DNA of 64,000 bases from UBA12481 sp012523435 (GTDB lineage Bacteria; Bacteroidota; Bacteroidia; Bacteroidales; UBA12481), in NCBI GenBank assembly GCA_028686135.1, contig JAQUCP010000005.1, positions 92,103 to 156,102 of the forward strand, written 5' to 3'. Within the stretch, counting starts at the first letter, position 1, and each line of letters starts with the position of its first letter. Below the pieces are notes generated by a model, which was not told the DNA's origin, ran no database searches, and saw nothing but the letters and a program-made list of their open reading frames with translations. The translations under genes and the position numbers were made by a program. Of the stretch, positions 7,515 through 15,787 are shown piece after piece.

Positions 7515-8852
7515 ATGGTACAAAACACTCCCATTAACCAAGAGATCGTCAGAGAACAGATTGCACTGGCAAAGCTTCCCGGCTTAGGGCGTGCTTCAAT
7601 CAGGGAAATAGTTAGGCTTGTTAATATCATCGAACAGTTGACCGGTGAAAAGTACATCCGGATGGAGATGGGTGTTCCCGGTCTGGAGCCGCCTGATATA
7701 GGCATCGAAGCTGAGATTGCTGCTCTTCAGAGAGGGGTAGCCTCCAAATATCCGATGATTGAAGGAGTCCCTGAACTCAAAAGAGAGGCCAAGCGTTTCA
7801 TCAAACTGTTTCTGAACGTTGAGGTGTCCGAAGAGTTCTGTGTTCCAAGTGTTGGATCCATGCAGGGAGCAATGGCAGCCTTCATGGTAGCCAATCGCTC
7901 CGACCGTAACAAACTGGGAACGCTGTTTCTTGATCCGGGTTTTCCGGTTCAGAAGCAGCAGTGCCGAGTCCTGGGCCATGAATTCGAGTCTTTTGATATT
8001 TATGATTTCCGGGGTGAAAAGCTTGCACCGAAGCTGGAATCTTATCTGGCTACTGGGAAGATCTCCACGCTTCTCTACTCAAATCCAAACAATCCGTCGT
8101 GGATATGCTTTACCGAAGAGGAACTCCAAATCATCGGTCGACTGGCTGATCAGTACGATGTGATTGTGATGGAGGACTTGGCATATTTTGGGATGGACTT
8201 CAGAAAGGACTATTCTCATCCGGGTGAGCCTCCTTACCAACCAACCGTAGCTCACTATTGTGATCACTGGTTGTTGCTGATTTCCAGCTCAAAAGCTTTT
8301 TCGTTTGCTGGTGAACGGGTAGGTTTTGTTGCGATGAGTGATAAGCTCTTTAACCGTGTTTATCCCGATTTAAAACGATATTACACCAGCGACCGCTTTG
8401 GCTACTCCCTGATATATGGGGCACTTTATGCTCTTTCTTCGGGGGTCTGCCATTCTGCACAATACGGATTAGCGGCCATGTTGAAAGCTGCAAATGATGG
8501 GGCCTTCGATTTTGTCGAGGGAGTCAAGGAGTACGGACGTAGAGCTAAGGTCTTGAAAAAGATGTTTGTGGAGAATGGATTCGAGATTGTCTATGACACA
8601 GACCTTGACGAACCCATTGCTGACGGTTTTTATTTTACCCTTGCTTACCCAGGAATGAACGGAGATGAACTGCTGGAAAACCTGCTCTATTACGGAATCA
8701 GCGCGATCTCGCTAGAGATATCAGGAAGTACTCGTACGGATGGTATCCGAGCCTGTGTCTCCCAACTGCATCCATCCCTCTTTTCAATTCTCGAGGAGCG
8801 ACTGATCCGATTTAATAAGGATTTTGGGGGGAAGGGGGAGAGGAGGTTGTGA
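7515..8852 (+). CDS. class I/II PLP-dependent aminotransferase
   Basis: A 445-residue fold-type I aminotransferase. Motifs: GVPGLEPPDIG near the N-terminus, SMQGAMAAFM (cofactor phosphate loop), YSNPNNPSW (substrate/PLP Asn-Pro loop), DLAYFGMDF and SSSKAFSFAGERVG, where Lys260 should hold PLP and Arg follows. C-terminal STRTDGIRAC supplies the substrate-carboxylate Arg. It directly precedes the 2-oxoacid:ferredoxin oxidoreductase genes, so it probably delivers their 2-oxo acid by transamination of an amino acid; branched-chain or aromatic preference cannot be decided. The ATG follows a TATCTTG box by 4 nt. A short GTGAG-rich repeat follows the gene. Confidence 0.88.
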   Translation: MVQNTPINQEIVREQIALAKLPGLGRASIREIVRLVNIIEQLTGEKYIRMEMGVPGLEPPDIGIEAEIAALQRGVASKYPMIEGVPELKREAKRFIKLFLNVEVSEEFCVPSVGSMQGAMAAFMVANRSDRNKLGTLFLDPGFPVQKQQCRVLGHEFESFDIYDFRGEKLAPKLESYLATGKISTLLYSNPNNPSWICFTEEELQIIGRLADQYDVIVMEDLAYFGMDFRKDYSHPGEPPYQPTVAHYCDHWLLLISSSKAFSFAGERVGFVAMSDKLFNRVYPDLKRYYTSDRFGYSLIYGALYALSSGVCHSAQYGLAAMLKAANDGAFDFVEGVKEYGRRAKVLKKMFVENGFEIVYDTDLDEPIADGFYFTLAYPGMNGDELLENLLYYGISAISLEISGSTRTDGIRACVSQLHPSLFSILEERLIRFNKDFGGKGERRL

Positions 8853-8867
8853 GGTGTGAGGTGTGAG
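8849..8867 (+). repeat. short GTGTGAG tandem repeat
   Basis: GTGAG followed by two copies of GTGTGAG, starting at the aminotransferase stop codon region and extending into the 49-bp spacer before the ferredoxin gene. Only a few units; no hairpin or promoter seen in it. Confidence 0.45.
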
Positions 8868-8901
8868 TTTAAAGTAAATAGTTAAACGTAAATAAGAAAC
8901 T

Positions 8902-9132
8902 ATGGCTAAAGTAAAAGGAGCGATTGTAGTCGATGTGGAAAGGTGCAAAGGCTGTGAAGTATGCCGGGTTGCCTGCCCAAATGATGTGATCGCGATGTCG
9001 GCAGAGGTGAACCATAAAGGTTATCACTATGCCTTTCAGAAGAATCAGCAGGATTGCGTAGGTTGCGCAAACTGCGCAGTTGTGTGTCCGGATGGTGTTA
9101 TCACCGTCTATCGGGTTAAAGTATCAGATTAA
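8902..9132 (+). CDS. 2-oxoacid:ferredoxin oxidoreductase, ferredoxin-like delta subunit
   Basis: A 76-residue 2x[4Fe-4S] protein. Cluster motifs are C15-x2-C18-x2-C21-x3-C25-P and C52-x2-C55-x2-C58-x3-C62-P, with no extra N-terminal domain. It relays electrons from the TPP/Fe-S core to free ferredoxin or flavodoxin. It is the first gene of a delta-alpha-beta-gamma cluster with spacings of 17, 2 and 12 bp. The order matches KorDABC/VorDABC-type enzymes rather than single-chain pyruvate:ferredoxin oxidoreductase. Confidence 0.92.
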   Translation: MAKVKGAIVVDVERCKGCEVCRVACPNDVIAMSAEVNHKGYHYAFQKNQQDCVGCANCAVVCPDGVITVYRVKVSD

Positions 9133-9149
9133 TCATAAAAAAATTCTGA

Positions 9150-10223
9150 ATGATGAAGGAATTACGTTTGATGAAGGGTAATGAGGCAATCGCCGAGGGA
9201 GCCATTCGCGCAGGTTGTGATGCCTATTTTGGGTATCCAATCACTCCACAGTCGGAGGTAATGGAATACCTCATGGCTGAGCAACCAGAAAAGAGAACTG
9301 GTATGATCGTGCTTCAGGCCGAAAGTGAAGTGGCTTCTATTAATATGGTGTACGGTGCAGCCGGAACGGGTAAGCGGGTCATGACCAGCTCCTCGAGTCC
9401 GGGTATCAGCCTGATGCAGGAAGGTATATCCTATTGCGCAGGTGCTGAATTGCCCTGCCTGATAGTCAATGTGGTGAGAGGAGGCCCAGGATTGGGAACT
9501 ATTCAGCCTTCACAGGCCGATTATTTCCAATCAACCAAAGGAGGTGGCCACGGTGATTATCGCCTTATCGTGCTGGCTCCTGCTTCTGTGCAGGAAATGT
9601 TCGATTTTGTTTTTACTGGCTTTGACTTGGCATTCAAGTATCGAAACCCAGCCCTGATCCTCTCTGATGGTCTCATTGGCCAAATGATGGAGAAAGTTCA
9701 TCTCGCTGAACAACGGCCCAGATTGACGGAATTCGATCCCTCCTGGACAATTACCGGGAAAACTCCGGATCGTGAACATAACATTATAACCTCGCTCGAC
9801 CTTGATGCGGCCCGCCAAGAGAAGCATAATCAAAAATTACAGGCTAAGTATCAAAAAATCACAGAAAACGAGGTTCGCTATGAGGAGCTGATGACCGAAG
9901 ACGCCGAATACCTTTTTGTGGCTTACGGTTCTTCAGCCAGAATATGCCAGAAGGCTATGCAACTAGCTCGTGAACAGGGTATCAAAGTTGGCCTTCTCCG
10001 TCCTATTACCCTCTGGCCATTTCCTGTCAAGCCGATCGCCCACCTTGCTCCAAAAATGAAAGGCATTCTGAGCGTGGAACAAAGCGCAGGCCAGATGGTC
10101 GAGGATGTACGCCTGGCTGTTGCCTGTGCAACACCTGTAGAGCATTACGGACGAATGGGCGGAATGGTCCCCAGTCCCGAAGAAGTATTAAATGTTCTGG
10201 TTAATAAATTCATTAGTAAATAG
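9150..10223 (+). CDS. 2-oxoacid:ferredoxin oxidoreductase alpha subunit (VorB/KorA-like)
   Basis: A 357-residue alpha subunit with the pyrimidine-binding and transketolase C-terminal-like domains. GNEAIAEGAIRAGCDAYFGYPITPQSEVMEYL is the family N-terminus (about 10-42); VMTSSSSPGISLMQEGISYCAGAELP (about 79-104) and GGPGLGTIQPSQADY follow. The C-terminal domain has VAYGSSARI and KVGLLRPITLWPFP. Substrate class (branched-chain 2-oxo acids versus 2-oxoglutarate) cannot be settled from motifs; the upstream aminotransferase and ADP-forming synthetase favour amino-acid catabolism. ATG at 9150 or 9153. Confidence 0.93.
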   Translation: MMKELRLMKGNEAIAEGAIRAGCDAYFGYPITPQSEVMEYLMAEQPEKRTGMIVLQAESEVASINMVYGAAGTGKRVMTSSSSPGISLMQEGISYCAGAELPCLIVNVVRGGPGLGTIQPSQADYFQSTKGGGHGDYRLIVLAPASVQEMFDFVFTGFDLAFKYRNPALILSDGLIGQMMEKVHLAEQRPRLTEFDPSWTITGKTPDREHNIITSLDLDAARQEKHNQKLQAKYQKITENEVRYEELMTEDAEYLFVAYGSSARICQKAMQLAREQGIKVGLLRPITLWPFPVKPIAHLAPKMKGILSVEQSAGQMVEDVRLAVACATPVEHYGRMGGMVPSPEEVLNVLVNKFISK

Positions 10224-10225
10224 TT

Positions 10226-11008
10226 ATGGATATTAAAGATATTATCAAACCAGAAAACCTGGTTTACAAAAAAACCGATCTGATGACCGACAAAATCCTG
10301 AGTTATTGCCCAGGATGTGGCCATGGTACCGCTCACCGTATCCTCATGGAAGTAATCGATGAAATGGGTATCCAATCAGAGACTATCGGGATTGCACCAG
10401 TGGGTTGCTCCGTTCTAGCCTACGATTTTATGAATGTCGATATGTCTGGAGCTGCCCATGGTCGCGCTCCAGCTTTGGCTACCGGAATCAAACGCCTGTG
10501 GCCCGATAAATTTGTGTTTACCTATCAGGGTGACGGAGACTTGGCTGCTATCGGTAGCGCAGAAACAATTCACGCCTGCAATCGTGGTGAAAACATCACG
10601 ATCGTTTTCATTAATAATGGGATATACGGGATGACTGGCGGGCAAATGGCCCCAACAACCCTGGAAGGCATGAAAACCTCCACAAGTCCCTACGGACGAG
10701 ATCTGCATACAATGGGTAACCCACTAAAAATGACCGAACTGGTTGCTCAGCTACCAGGTACCTGGTACGTTACCCGCCAATCAGTCCATACCCCAAGAAA
10801 CGTTCGAAGAGCTAAAAAAGCTATCCGAATTGCCCTCGAAGCACAAAAAGAGAAAAAGGGTCTGACTTTCGTAGAAATTGTATCCAACTGTAACTCAGGC
10901 TGGAAAATGACGCCTGTAAAAGCCAATGAGTGGATGGAAGAAAATATGTTCCCGTTTTATCCACTGGGCGATCTGAAAGTTGAGGGGAAACTGGTTAATA
11001 ATCAATAA
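10226..11008 (+). CDS. 2-oxoacid:ferredoxin oxidoreductase beta subunit (VorA/KorB-like)
   Basis: A 260-residue TPP-binding subunit. CPGCGHGTAHR at about residue 28 supplies cluster ligands, and the TPP/Mg motif runs from GDGDLAAIGSAETIHA (about 102) to NNGIYGMTGGQ. Two bp separate it from the alpha subunit. It catalyses the decarboxylation of the 2-oxo acid on TPP and transfer to CoA together with the alpha subunit in the cytoplasm. Confidence 0.94.
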   Translation: MDIKDIIKPENLVYKKTDLMTDKILSYCPGCGHGTAHRILMEVIDEMGIQSETIGIAPVGCSVLAYDFMNVDMSGAAHGRAPALATGIKRLWPDKFVFTYQGDGDLAAIGSAETIHACNRGENITIVFINNGIYGMTGGQMAPTTLEGMKTSTSPYGRDLHTMGNPLKMTELVAQLPGTWYVTRQSVHTPRNVRRAKKAIRIALEAQKEKKGLTFVEIVSNCNSGWKMTPVKANEWMEENMFPFYPLGDLKVEGKLVNNQ

Positions 11009-11020
11009 AATAAGAAAACC

Positions 11021-11566
11021 ATGACCGAAGAGATCATCATAGCCGGATTCGGCGGACAGGGTGTTTTATCGATGGGGAAAATCCTAGCCTATTCTGGGAT
11101 TATGCAAGACCAAGAAGTGAGTTGGTTTCCTTCCTATGGTCCCGAAATGAGGGGCGGTACCGCAAACGTGACGGTAATTTTGAGCGATGAACGCATCAGC
11201 TCACCCGTTCTGCAGAAATATGACACCGCCATCCTGCTTAACCAACAGTCACTGGATAAATTTGAACAGAGCGTTAAACCCGGTGGTGTACTGATTTACG
11301 ATACGAATGGATTGACTAGATTCCCGGAGCGCACAGATATTCAGGTGTATCGGGTTGATGCAGCGGATGCAGCAACAAAAACAGAATCATCGAAAACGTT
11401 TAACATGATTGTGTTGGGCGCCTTCCTGAAAATCAAACCTATTGTTCGCCTAGAGAATGTCCGGAAAGGTTTGGAAAAATCAATTCCACCACGGTATAGC
11501 CACCTCATCGAAGCAAACGAGAAAGCAATCGGTGTGGGGCAAGAAATTGTGGTTAGGGAACGATAA
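11021..11566 (+). CDS. 2-oxoacid:ferredoxin oxidoreductase gamma subunit (VorC/KorC-like)
   Basis: A 181-residue subunit of the POR/KOR gamma family. GFGGQGVLSMGKILAYSG (about 8-25), PSYGPEMRGGTANVTV (about 40-55) and NMIVLGAF are family signatures; this subunit binds CoA and packs on the catalytic dimer. It closes the operon; its stop codon is 2 bp from the stop of the convergent SDR gene. Confidence 0.93.
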   Translation: MTEEIIIAGFGGQGVLSMGKILAYSGIMQDQEVSWFPSYGPEMRGGTANVTVILSDERISSPVLQKYDTAILLNQQSLDKFEQSVKPGGVLIYDTNGLTRFPERTDIQVYRVDAADAATKTESSKTFNMIVLGAFLKIKPIVRLENVRKGLEKSIPPRYSHLIEANEKAIGVGQEIVVRER

Positions 11567-11567
11567 C

Positions 11568-12380
11568 CTATTCTAGAAAAGCGTTCTTTCGGTGCTGAGT
11601 TTTTAGGTACTGATATAAAAGATAAGGAGAGATCCGGTGTAGGTATAGTCCCAAAATTTCAATACCTCCGTACCAGATCTCTCTTTTACCCCGCTTGATA
11701 CCTTTCACAACACGTCTGGCTAGTTTCTCAGGACTGGTGCCGTTTTGCTGATAACGGCTCATCTTATTGTAATTGTCACCGTTGGCTGTGATGGAATTGA
11801 TAGAGACTTCCGTCTTGATATAGCCTGGACATAGTATGGTAACTTGAATGCCTTTGTCGCTCACTTCCTCCCTTAGGGTATCAAAAAAACCATGTAAGGC
11901 ATGCTTGGAAGCACTATAGGCTGATCTAAGTGGCGTGCCGAATTTCCCCATTACACTGGATGTCACTACAATATGACCGCTTCCTTGTTTAATCATTTGA
12001 GGTAGAACGGCTTTGGTGAGTGCCACCGGTGCAAAGTAATTTAGCTTCATCAATTGTTGATCAATCTCAATGGGGGTTTCTGCCGCAAGCGCACGACTGC
12101 TCCGGCCAGCATTGTTGACCAAAATGTCAATAGTCCCAAATCGTTGAATTACTTGATTGGTCAGGCTGGCAGTTTCATCAAGATGGGTGACATCGGCAGG
12201 AAGAATCATAATCTTCTCCTGAGGTAAGCCAGTCTCACTAGCCACCCGATTTAACTCATCCTCCCGACGAGCAGTTAATACTAAATTGGCTCCTTCGATT
12301 GCCAATGCCTTTGCTAAAGCTTCGCCAATGCCTGCAGAAGCTCCTGTAATCCAGATAGTTTTGTTCTTTAAGTGTTTCAT
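11568..12380 (-). CDS. short-chain dehydrogenase/reductase, DHRS7-like
   Basis: A 270-residue classical SDR. Cofactor motif TGASAGIGEALA (about 10-21), NNAGRSSR (about 89-96), catalytic Ser in TSSVMGKFG and YSASKHALHGFF (Tyr-x3-Lys). LTARRE after strand 2 suggests NADP preference. The C-terminal end (LGLYLHRISPYLLYQYLKTQ) is hydrophobic, as in membrane-associated DHRS7-type members. I use ATG 12380; ATG 12392 is four codons further upstream and also possible. It is divergent from the VOC protein and convergent with the oxidoreductase operon; substrate unknown. Confidence 0.88.
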   Translation of the reverse strand: MKHLKNKTIWITGASAGIGEALAKALAIEGANLVLTARREDELNRVASETGLPQEKIMILPADVTHLDETASLTNQVIQRFGTIDILVNNAGRSSRALAAETPIEIDQQLMKLNYFAPVALTKAVLPQMIKQGSGHIVVTSSVMGKFGTPLRSAYSASKHALHGFFDTLREEVSDKGIQVTILCPGYIKTEVSINSITANGDNYNKMSRYQQNGTSPEKLARRVVKGIKRGKREIWYGGIEILGLYLHRISPYLLYQYLKTQHRKNAFLE

Positions 12381-12462
12381 GGGGGAAATCATCAGGCTAA
12401 AATAACAAATGAGGATGAGCTTTTAAGTTGCCCATGGGTATTTCTGGTTTAAACCGGGTGCT

Positions 12463-12470
12463 TATCTTTG
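12463..12470 (+). promoter_or_regulatory. -7 box of VOC protein gene
   Basis: TATCTTTG is an exact TAnnTTTG box, 19 nt before ATG 12490. No clean TTG lies at the usual -33 distance. Confidence 0.5.
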
Positions 12471-12489
12471 CCCTAATTAATTTATTTGC

Positions 12490-13563
12490 ATGGCTGAGAA
12501 AAATATTACCGGTATTCAACAGATCGGAATTGGAGTCGAGAACCTGAAAGAGGCATGGATCTGGTACAAAAACAATTTCGGCATGGATGTCCGTGTTTTT
12601 GAGGATGATGCGGTGGCTGAACTGATGCTGCCTTACACCGGCGGAGAACCCCGCAAGCGGCACGCTGCCCTGGCTGTTAATCTGCAGGGAGGCGGTGGTT
12701 TTGAGATTTGGCAGTATAAAGGCCGGATCCCACTGGCTCCATCTTTTGAAGTACAGATCGGCGACCTGGGGATCTTCGCCGCCAAAGTGAAGTCGATGAA
12801 TGTCCGAAATAGCTATCAGGAATTGCAGGAAAACGGAGCTGAGATCATCGGCGATGTATCTTGCAACCCTGCCGGGAAAGAGCACTTCTTTGTGAAAGAC
12901 CCGTTTAATAATTTCTTTGAAGTGATCGAGGGAAGCTCCTGGTTTTATAATGACCGAAAACACGGAGGAGGTACTTCTGGTGCCATCATTGGCGCTAGCA
13001 ATATCGATCGGGCACTGAAGCTCTATTCCGGCATTCTTGGTTATGACCAGGTAGAGTATGACCAAATAGGCCACTTTGATGACCTGAACCTGATGCCGGG
13101 AGGAACAGGGCAGTTTAGAAGAGTACTCCTTGGTCATAGCAAAAAACGTTCTGGTGGGTTTAGCCGATTGTTTGGAGATACCCAGATTGAACTGATCCAG
13201 GCTCTCGACCGGAAGCCGGAGATGATTTTTAAAAACAGACTATGGGGCGATCTGGGATTTATCCACCTCTGTTTTGATGTTCAAGGAATGCATCACCTTA
13301 AGGAAGAGTGTGTAAATCAGGGATTTCCATTCACTGTCGACAGCCAAAACCGAATGGGAGAATCCTTCGATATGGGTGAGGCAGCAGGCCATTTTAGCTA
13401 TATCGAAGATCCCGATGGTACCCTCATAGAATTTGTTGAAACCCACAAGGTTCCCATCCTGAAGAAGCTGGGGATCTATGTAAACCTCACTAAGCGCCCA
13501 GTTGGGAAGAACCTACCCGACTGGCTGGTGAAGGGGATTCGGTTTAATCGCTTTAAAGAGTAG
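12490..13563 (+). CDS. two-domain VOC (glyoxalase/dioxygenase superfamily) protein, HPPD-like
   Basis: A 357-residue protein with two vicinal-oxygen-chelate domains (about 5-150 and 155-320), as in 4-hydroxyphenylpyruvate dioxygenase. Both domains keep His on the fifth-strand position (RHAALAV; FIHLCFDV) and Glu on the eighth (NNFFEVIEG; GTLIEFVET). The first-strand His is Gln in domain 1 (IQQIGIGV) and absent in domain 2 (GAIIGASN), so true HPPD activity is doubtful. DPFNNFFEVIEG and EDPDGTLIEF are typical VOC tails. Located opposite an SDR and beside housekeeping genes; possibly a lyase, epimerase or dioxygenase of aromatic metabolism. No function is assigned. Confidence 0.75.
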   Translation: MAEKNITGIQQIGIGVENLKEAWIWYKNNFGMDVRVFEDDAVAELMLPYTGGEPRKRHAALAVNLQGGGGFEIWQYKGRIPLAPSFEVQIGDLGIFAAKVKSMNVRNSYQELQENGAEIIGDVSCNPAGKEHFFVKDPFNNFFEVIEGSSWFYNDRKHGGGTSGAIIGASNIDRALKLYSGILGYDQVEYDQIGHFDDLNLMPGGTGQFRRVLLGHSKKRSGGFSRLFGDTQIELIQALDRKPEMIFKNRLWGDLGFIHLCFDVQGMHHLKEECVNQGFPFTVDSQNRMGESFDMGEAAGHFSYIEDPDGTLIEFVETHKVPILKKLGIYVNLTKRPVGKNLPDWLVKGIRFNRFKE

Positions 13564-13612
13564 TGGAAAGTACTGATTGCCACGCCACAACATAAAAATC
13601 AAGGGGCCAACC

Positions 13613-14230
13613 CTAACCCCATAGGTCTGACTTGGGTAGATGGCTAAGATAATTCCACACCGTAGGGGGTACAAAATGGCGCACATCCCGACCCTCCCGA
13701 ATGGCATTCCGGATAAATGTCGAGGATATCTCTATCATCGGAGCCTTTGCCAACGTCACCGAAGGATGATCCAATAGCGGGTCGCGCTGCCCGTCATCAA
13801 CCTCCCCTGCGCCACGGTATGATCGTGGATAGACCAGCAAACGATAATGCTCCAAAATCTGATCAGGATTTTTCCAACGATGAAAGTCGGGTAACTGATC
13901 CGATCCCATGATCAAAACAAATTGATAATCAGGATATTGTAATTTTAGGTGATTCAGCGTGTCAATGGTATAAGAGGGCAGCGGGAGATTGAACTCCACA
14001 TCAGATGCCCTAAAGCGTGCATCTTCTCCGATGGCCTGATTGACCATCTCCAGGCGTTGTTTATCAGCCAGAAGAGATGTGCTCGATTTAAATGGACTGA
14101 GGGGACTGACGATAAACCATAGTTGGTCAAGATTAGCATATTCTACCATCCAGTTGGCGATCATCAGATGACCGTTATGAATCGGGTTAAAGGACCCGAA
14201 AAAAAGGCCGATGGGCTTATTCACTGCCAT
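13613..14230 (-). CDS. nadD: nicotinate-nucleotide adenylyltransferase
   Basis: A 205-residue adenylyltransferase that forms deamido-NAD from NaMN and ATP. The (H/T)xGH nucleotidyltransferase motif is FGSFNPIHNGHL (about 10-21); ISSTFIRNAIREG near the C-terminus is the second ATP-binding motif, followed by VPPTVWNYL. It is the last gene of yicC-gmk-nadD and overlaps gmk by 14 bp, as in many Bacteroidota. The other NAD gene in the window is nadA at 61430. Confidence 0.95.
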   Translation of the reverse strand: MAVNKPIGLFFGSFNPIHNGHLMIANWMVEYANLDQLWFIVSPLSPFKSSTSLLADKQRLEMVNQAIGEDARFRASDVEFNLPLPSYTIDTLNHLKLQYPDYQFVLIMGSDQLPDFHRWKNPDQILEHYRLLVYPRSYRGAGEVDDGQRDPLLDHPSVTLAKAPMIEISSTFIRNAIREGRDVRHFVPPTVWNYLSHLPKSDLWG

Positions 14231-14798
14231 GTAAGAAATTTCTGACCACCTGTTCTGCCTCGCGTAGCGCCGTCTCCAGTTGATCGTTCACAATGGTGAC
14301 ATCAAATCCGGAAGCAAAGGTCATCTCATATTCAGCTTTGGCTAACCTAAGGCTGATCTTCTCCGGCGAGTCGGTACCCCTGTTTTTTAGTCGCTGTTCC
14401 AGGGCTTGGATCGATGGTGGCATGATGAATAGAGCTAAAGCCTGCTTTCCGAAAATCCGTTTAAGGTTGATTCCGCCTTTGACATCCACATCGAAAAGAA
14501 TGGCGTGACCAAGGCTGTGAATGCGCTCAATTTCAGATCGAAGGGTGCCATACAAATGCCCCTGATAGACCTCTTCCCATTCAATAAAACCACCCGCATC
14601 AATTTGTTTTTTGAACTCTTCGATCGAAAGAAAATAGTAGTCTTTTCCATCCGTTTCGCGGGGACGTTTATCGCGGCTACAGGCGGATACCGAGAATTCA
14701 AGACCCAATTCTGCAGAAAGGAGGTGACGGGCAATGGTTGTTTTCCCCGACCCGGAGGGTGCGGAGAGAATAACTACTTTGAGTTCTTCGGGCCACAT
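14217..14798 (-). CDS. gmk: guanylate kinase
   Basis: A 193-residue kinase converting GMP to GDP. P-loop SAPSGSGKTT (about 10-19), GMP-binding SACSRDKRPRETDGKDYYFLS and VEWEEVY-like EWEEVYQGHLYGT, and DVDVKGG. The frame opens with a GTG at 14807 that overlaps the yicC stop (TAGTG); ATG 14798 gives the common N-terminus MWPEELKVVIL, so I prefer it, but GTG coupling cannot be excluded. Confidence 0.94.
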   Translation of the reverse strand: MWPEELKVVILSAPSGSGKTTIARHLLSAELGLEFSVSACSRDKRPRETDGKDYYFLSIEEFKKQIDAGGFIEWEEVYQGHLYGTLRSEIERIHSLGHAILFDVDVKGGINLKRIFGKQALALFIMPPSIQALEQRLKNRGTDSPEKISLRLAKAEYEMTFASGFDVTIVNDQLETALREAEQVVRNFLHGSE

Positions 14799-14806
14799 TG
14801 AATCCA

Positions 14807-15682
14807 CTATAAAACGTTTAAACTCTGTTCTTTAATCTTCTCTAGCTCATCTTTCATCTCGACAACAAGCCGCTGGATGTCAGAATCATTGGCTTTTGAC
14901 CCAATGGTATTGATTTCGCGTCCGATCTCCTGCGAGATGAATCCGATCTTCCTGCCAGGTGTCTCTTCCGAATCCAGAATTTCTATCAAGTAGGTGCAAT
15001 GATTCTGAAGCCTGACCATCTCTTCGTTGATGTCAATTTTTTCAATGTAGTAGATCAGTTCCTGTTCGAAACGATTCTCATCTAATTTGATCCGCCCGGC
15101 AATCTCCTTTAAGGCAATGCTCATTTTTTCGCGGATTCTGTCGATGCGGTTTTTTTCAATAGCTCGAATGCTGACGAGGCGTTCCAGGATGACGTTTATG
15201 TGATTCTGGATGTCTCGCCCGATGGCTTCTCCCTCCTGGATACGGAAATGGTCAACGCCGCTGATGCACTGGCGAATAGTTTCCATAACCAACTTCCACT
15301 CCTCTTCATCAAAATCCTGTTTTTCTACCTTAACCACATCAGGAAGCCGCATCACAATGGGTAATAAAACGTCGTTGCCGGGCATCTGGATAGTCTGGCC
15401 TAGTGTGTTAATCTGCTCCAGATAGTCAAGTATCACAGCCTGATTGAGCGTGACTGTTCGATCGACTCCCTCCGTCTCAAGCCAAATATTTGCTTCAATC
15501 TTCCCGCGTAGGAGTGTTCGCGCAAGTTCGTTGCGTACTTCGTTTTCTCCTTCCCGGTAAATAGCTGGTAGTTTAAGGTAAATATCAGCTTGTTTGCTGT
15601 TCAAACACTTGATCTCCACGTTTACTGTGTGGCTGTTGAAAGCTCTGACCGCTTTCCCAAAGCCGGTCATTGATCTGATCAT
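14807..15682 (-). CDS. YicC-family endoribonuclease-like protein
   Basis: A 291-residue YicC protein. MIRSMTGFGKA and VEIKCLNSKQADIYLKLP form the conserved N-terminus; the C-terminal DUF1732 region has GRKIGFISQEIGREINTIGSKAND, which is nearly invariant in the family. E. coli YicC is an RNase implicated in sRNA turnover; that role is by homology. First gene of yicC-gmk-nadD. A -7 box TAACTTTG lies 18 nt upstream at 15701-15708 (minus). Confidence 0.93.
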   Translation of the reverse strand: MIRSMTGFGKAVRAFNSHTVNVEIKCLNSKQADIYLKLPAIYREGENEVRNELARTLLRGKIEANIWLETEGVDRTVTLNQAVILDYLEQINTLGQTIQMPGNDVLLPIVMRLPDVVKVEKQDFDEEEWKLVMETIRQCISGVDHFRIQEGEAIGRDIQNHINVILERLVSIRAIEKNRIDRIREKMSIALKEIAGRIKLDENRFEQELIYYIEKIDINEEMVRLQNHCTYLIEILDSEETPGRKIGFISQEIGREINTIGSKANDSDIQRLVVEMKDELEKIKEQSLNVL

Positions 15683-15700
15683 GGTAATTTGGTTTTAGGA

Positions 15701-15708
15701 CAAAGTTA
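15701..15708 (-). promoter_or_regulatory. -7 box of the yicC-gmk-nadD operon
   Basis: Minus-strand TAACTTTG, an exact TAnnTTTG box 18 nt before the yicC ATG at 15682. No obvious -33 TTG. It faces away from the identical box TAACTTTG at 15746-15753 that serves the plus-strand gene. Confidence 0.5.
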
Positions 15709-15745
15709 ACAGAATGCTTAAATTGATACGTGTTTGCATGATGAT

Positions 15746-15753
15746 TAACTTTG
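15746..15753 (+). promoter_or_regulatory. -7 box of the alpha-2-macroglobulin-like gene
   Basis: Exact TAACTTTG box 34 nt before ATG 15788. No TTG at the normal -33 spacing is seen. Confidence 0.45.
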
Positions 15754-15787
15754 GCAAGGCTATTGTAAAAGAAAGATAAACCACACC

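Noticed and set aside
8849..8867. CRISPR-like or VNTR array
   Set aside because: Only two full 7-bp units and a partial one, no spacers; at most a trivial tandem repeat.
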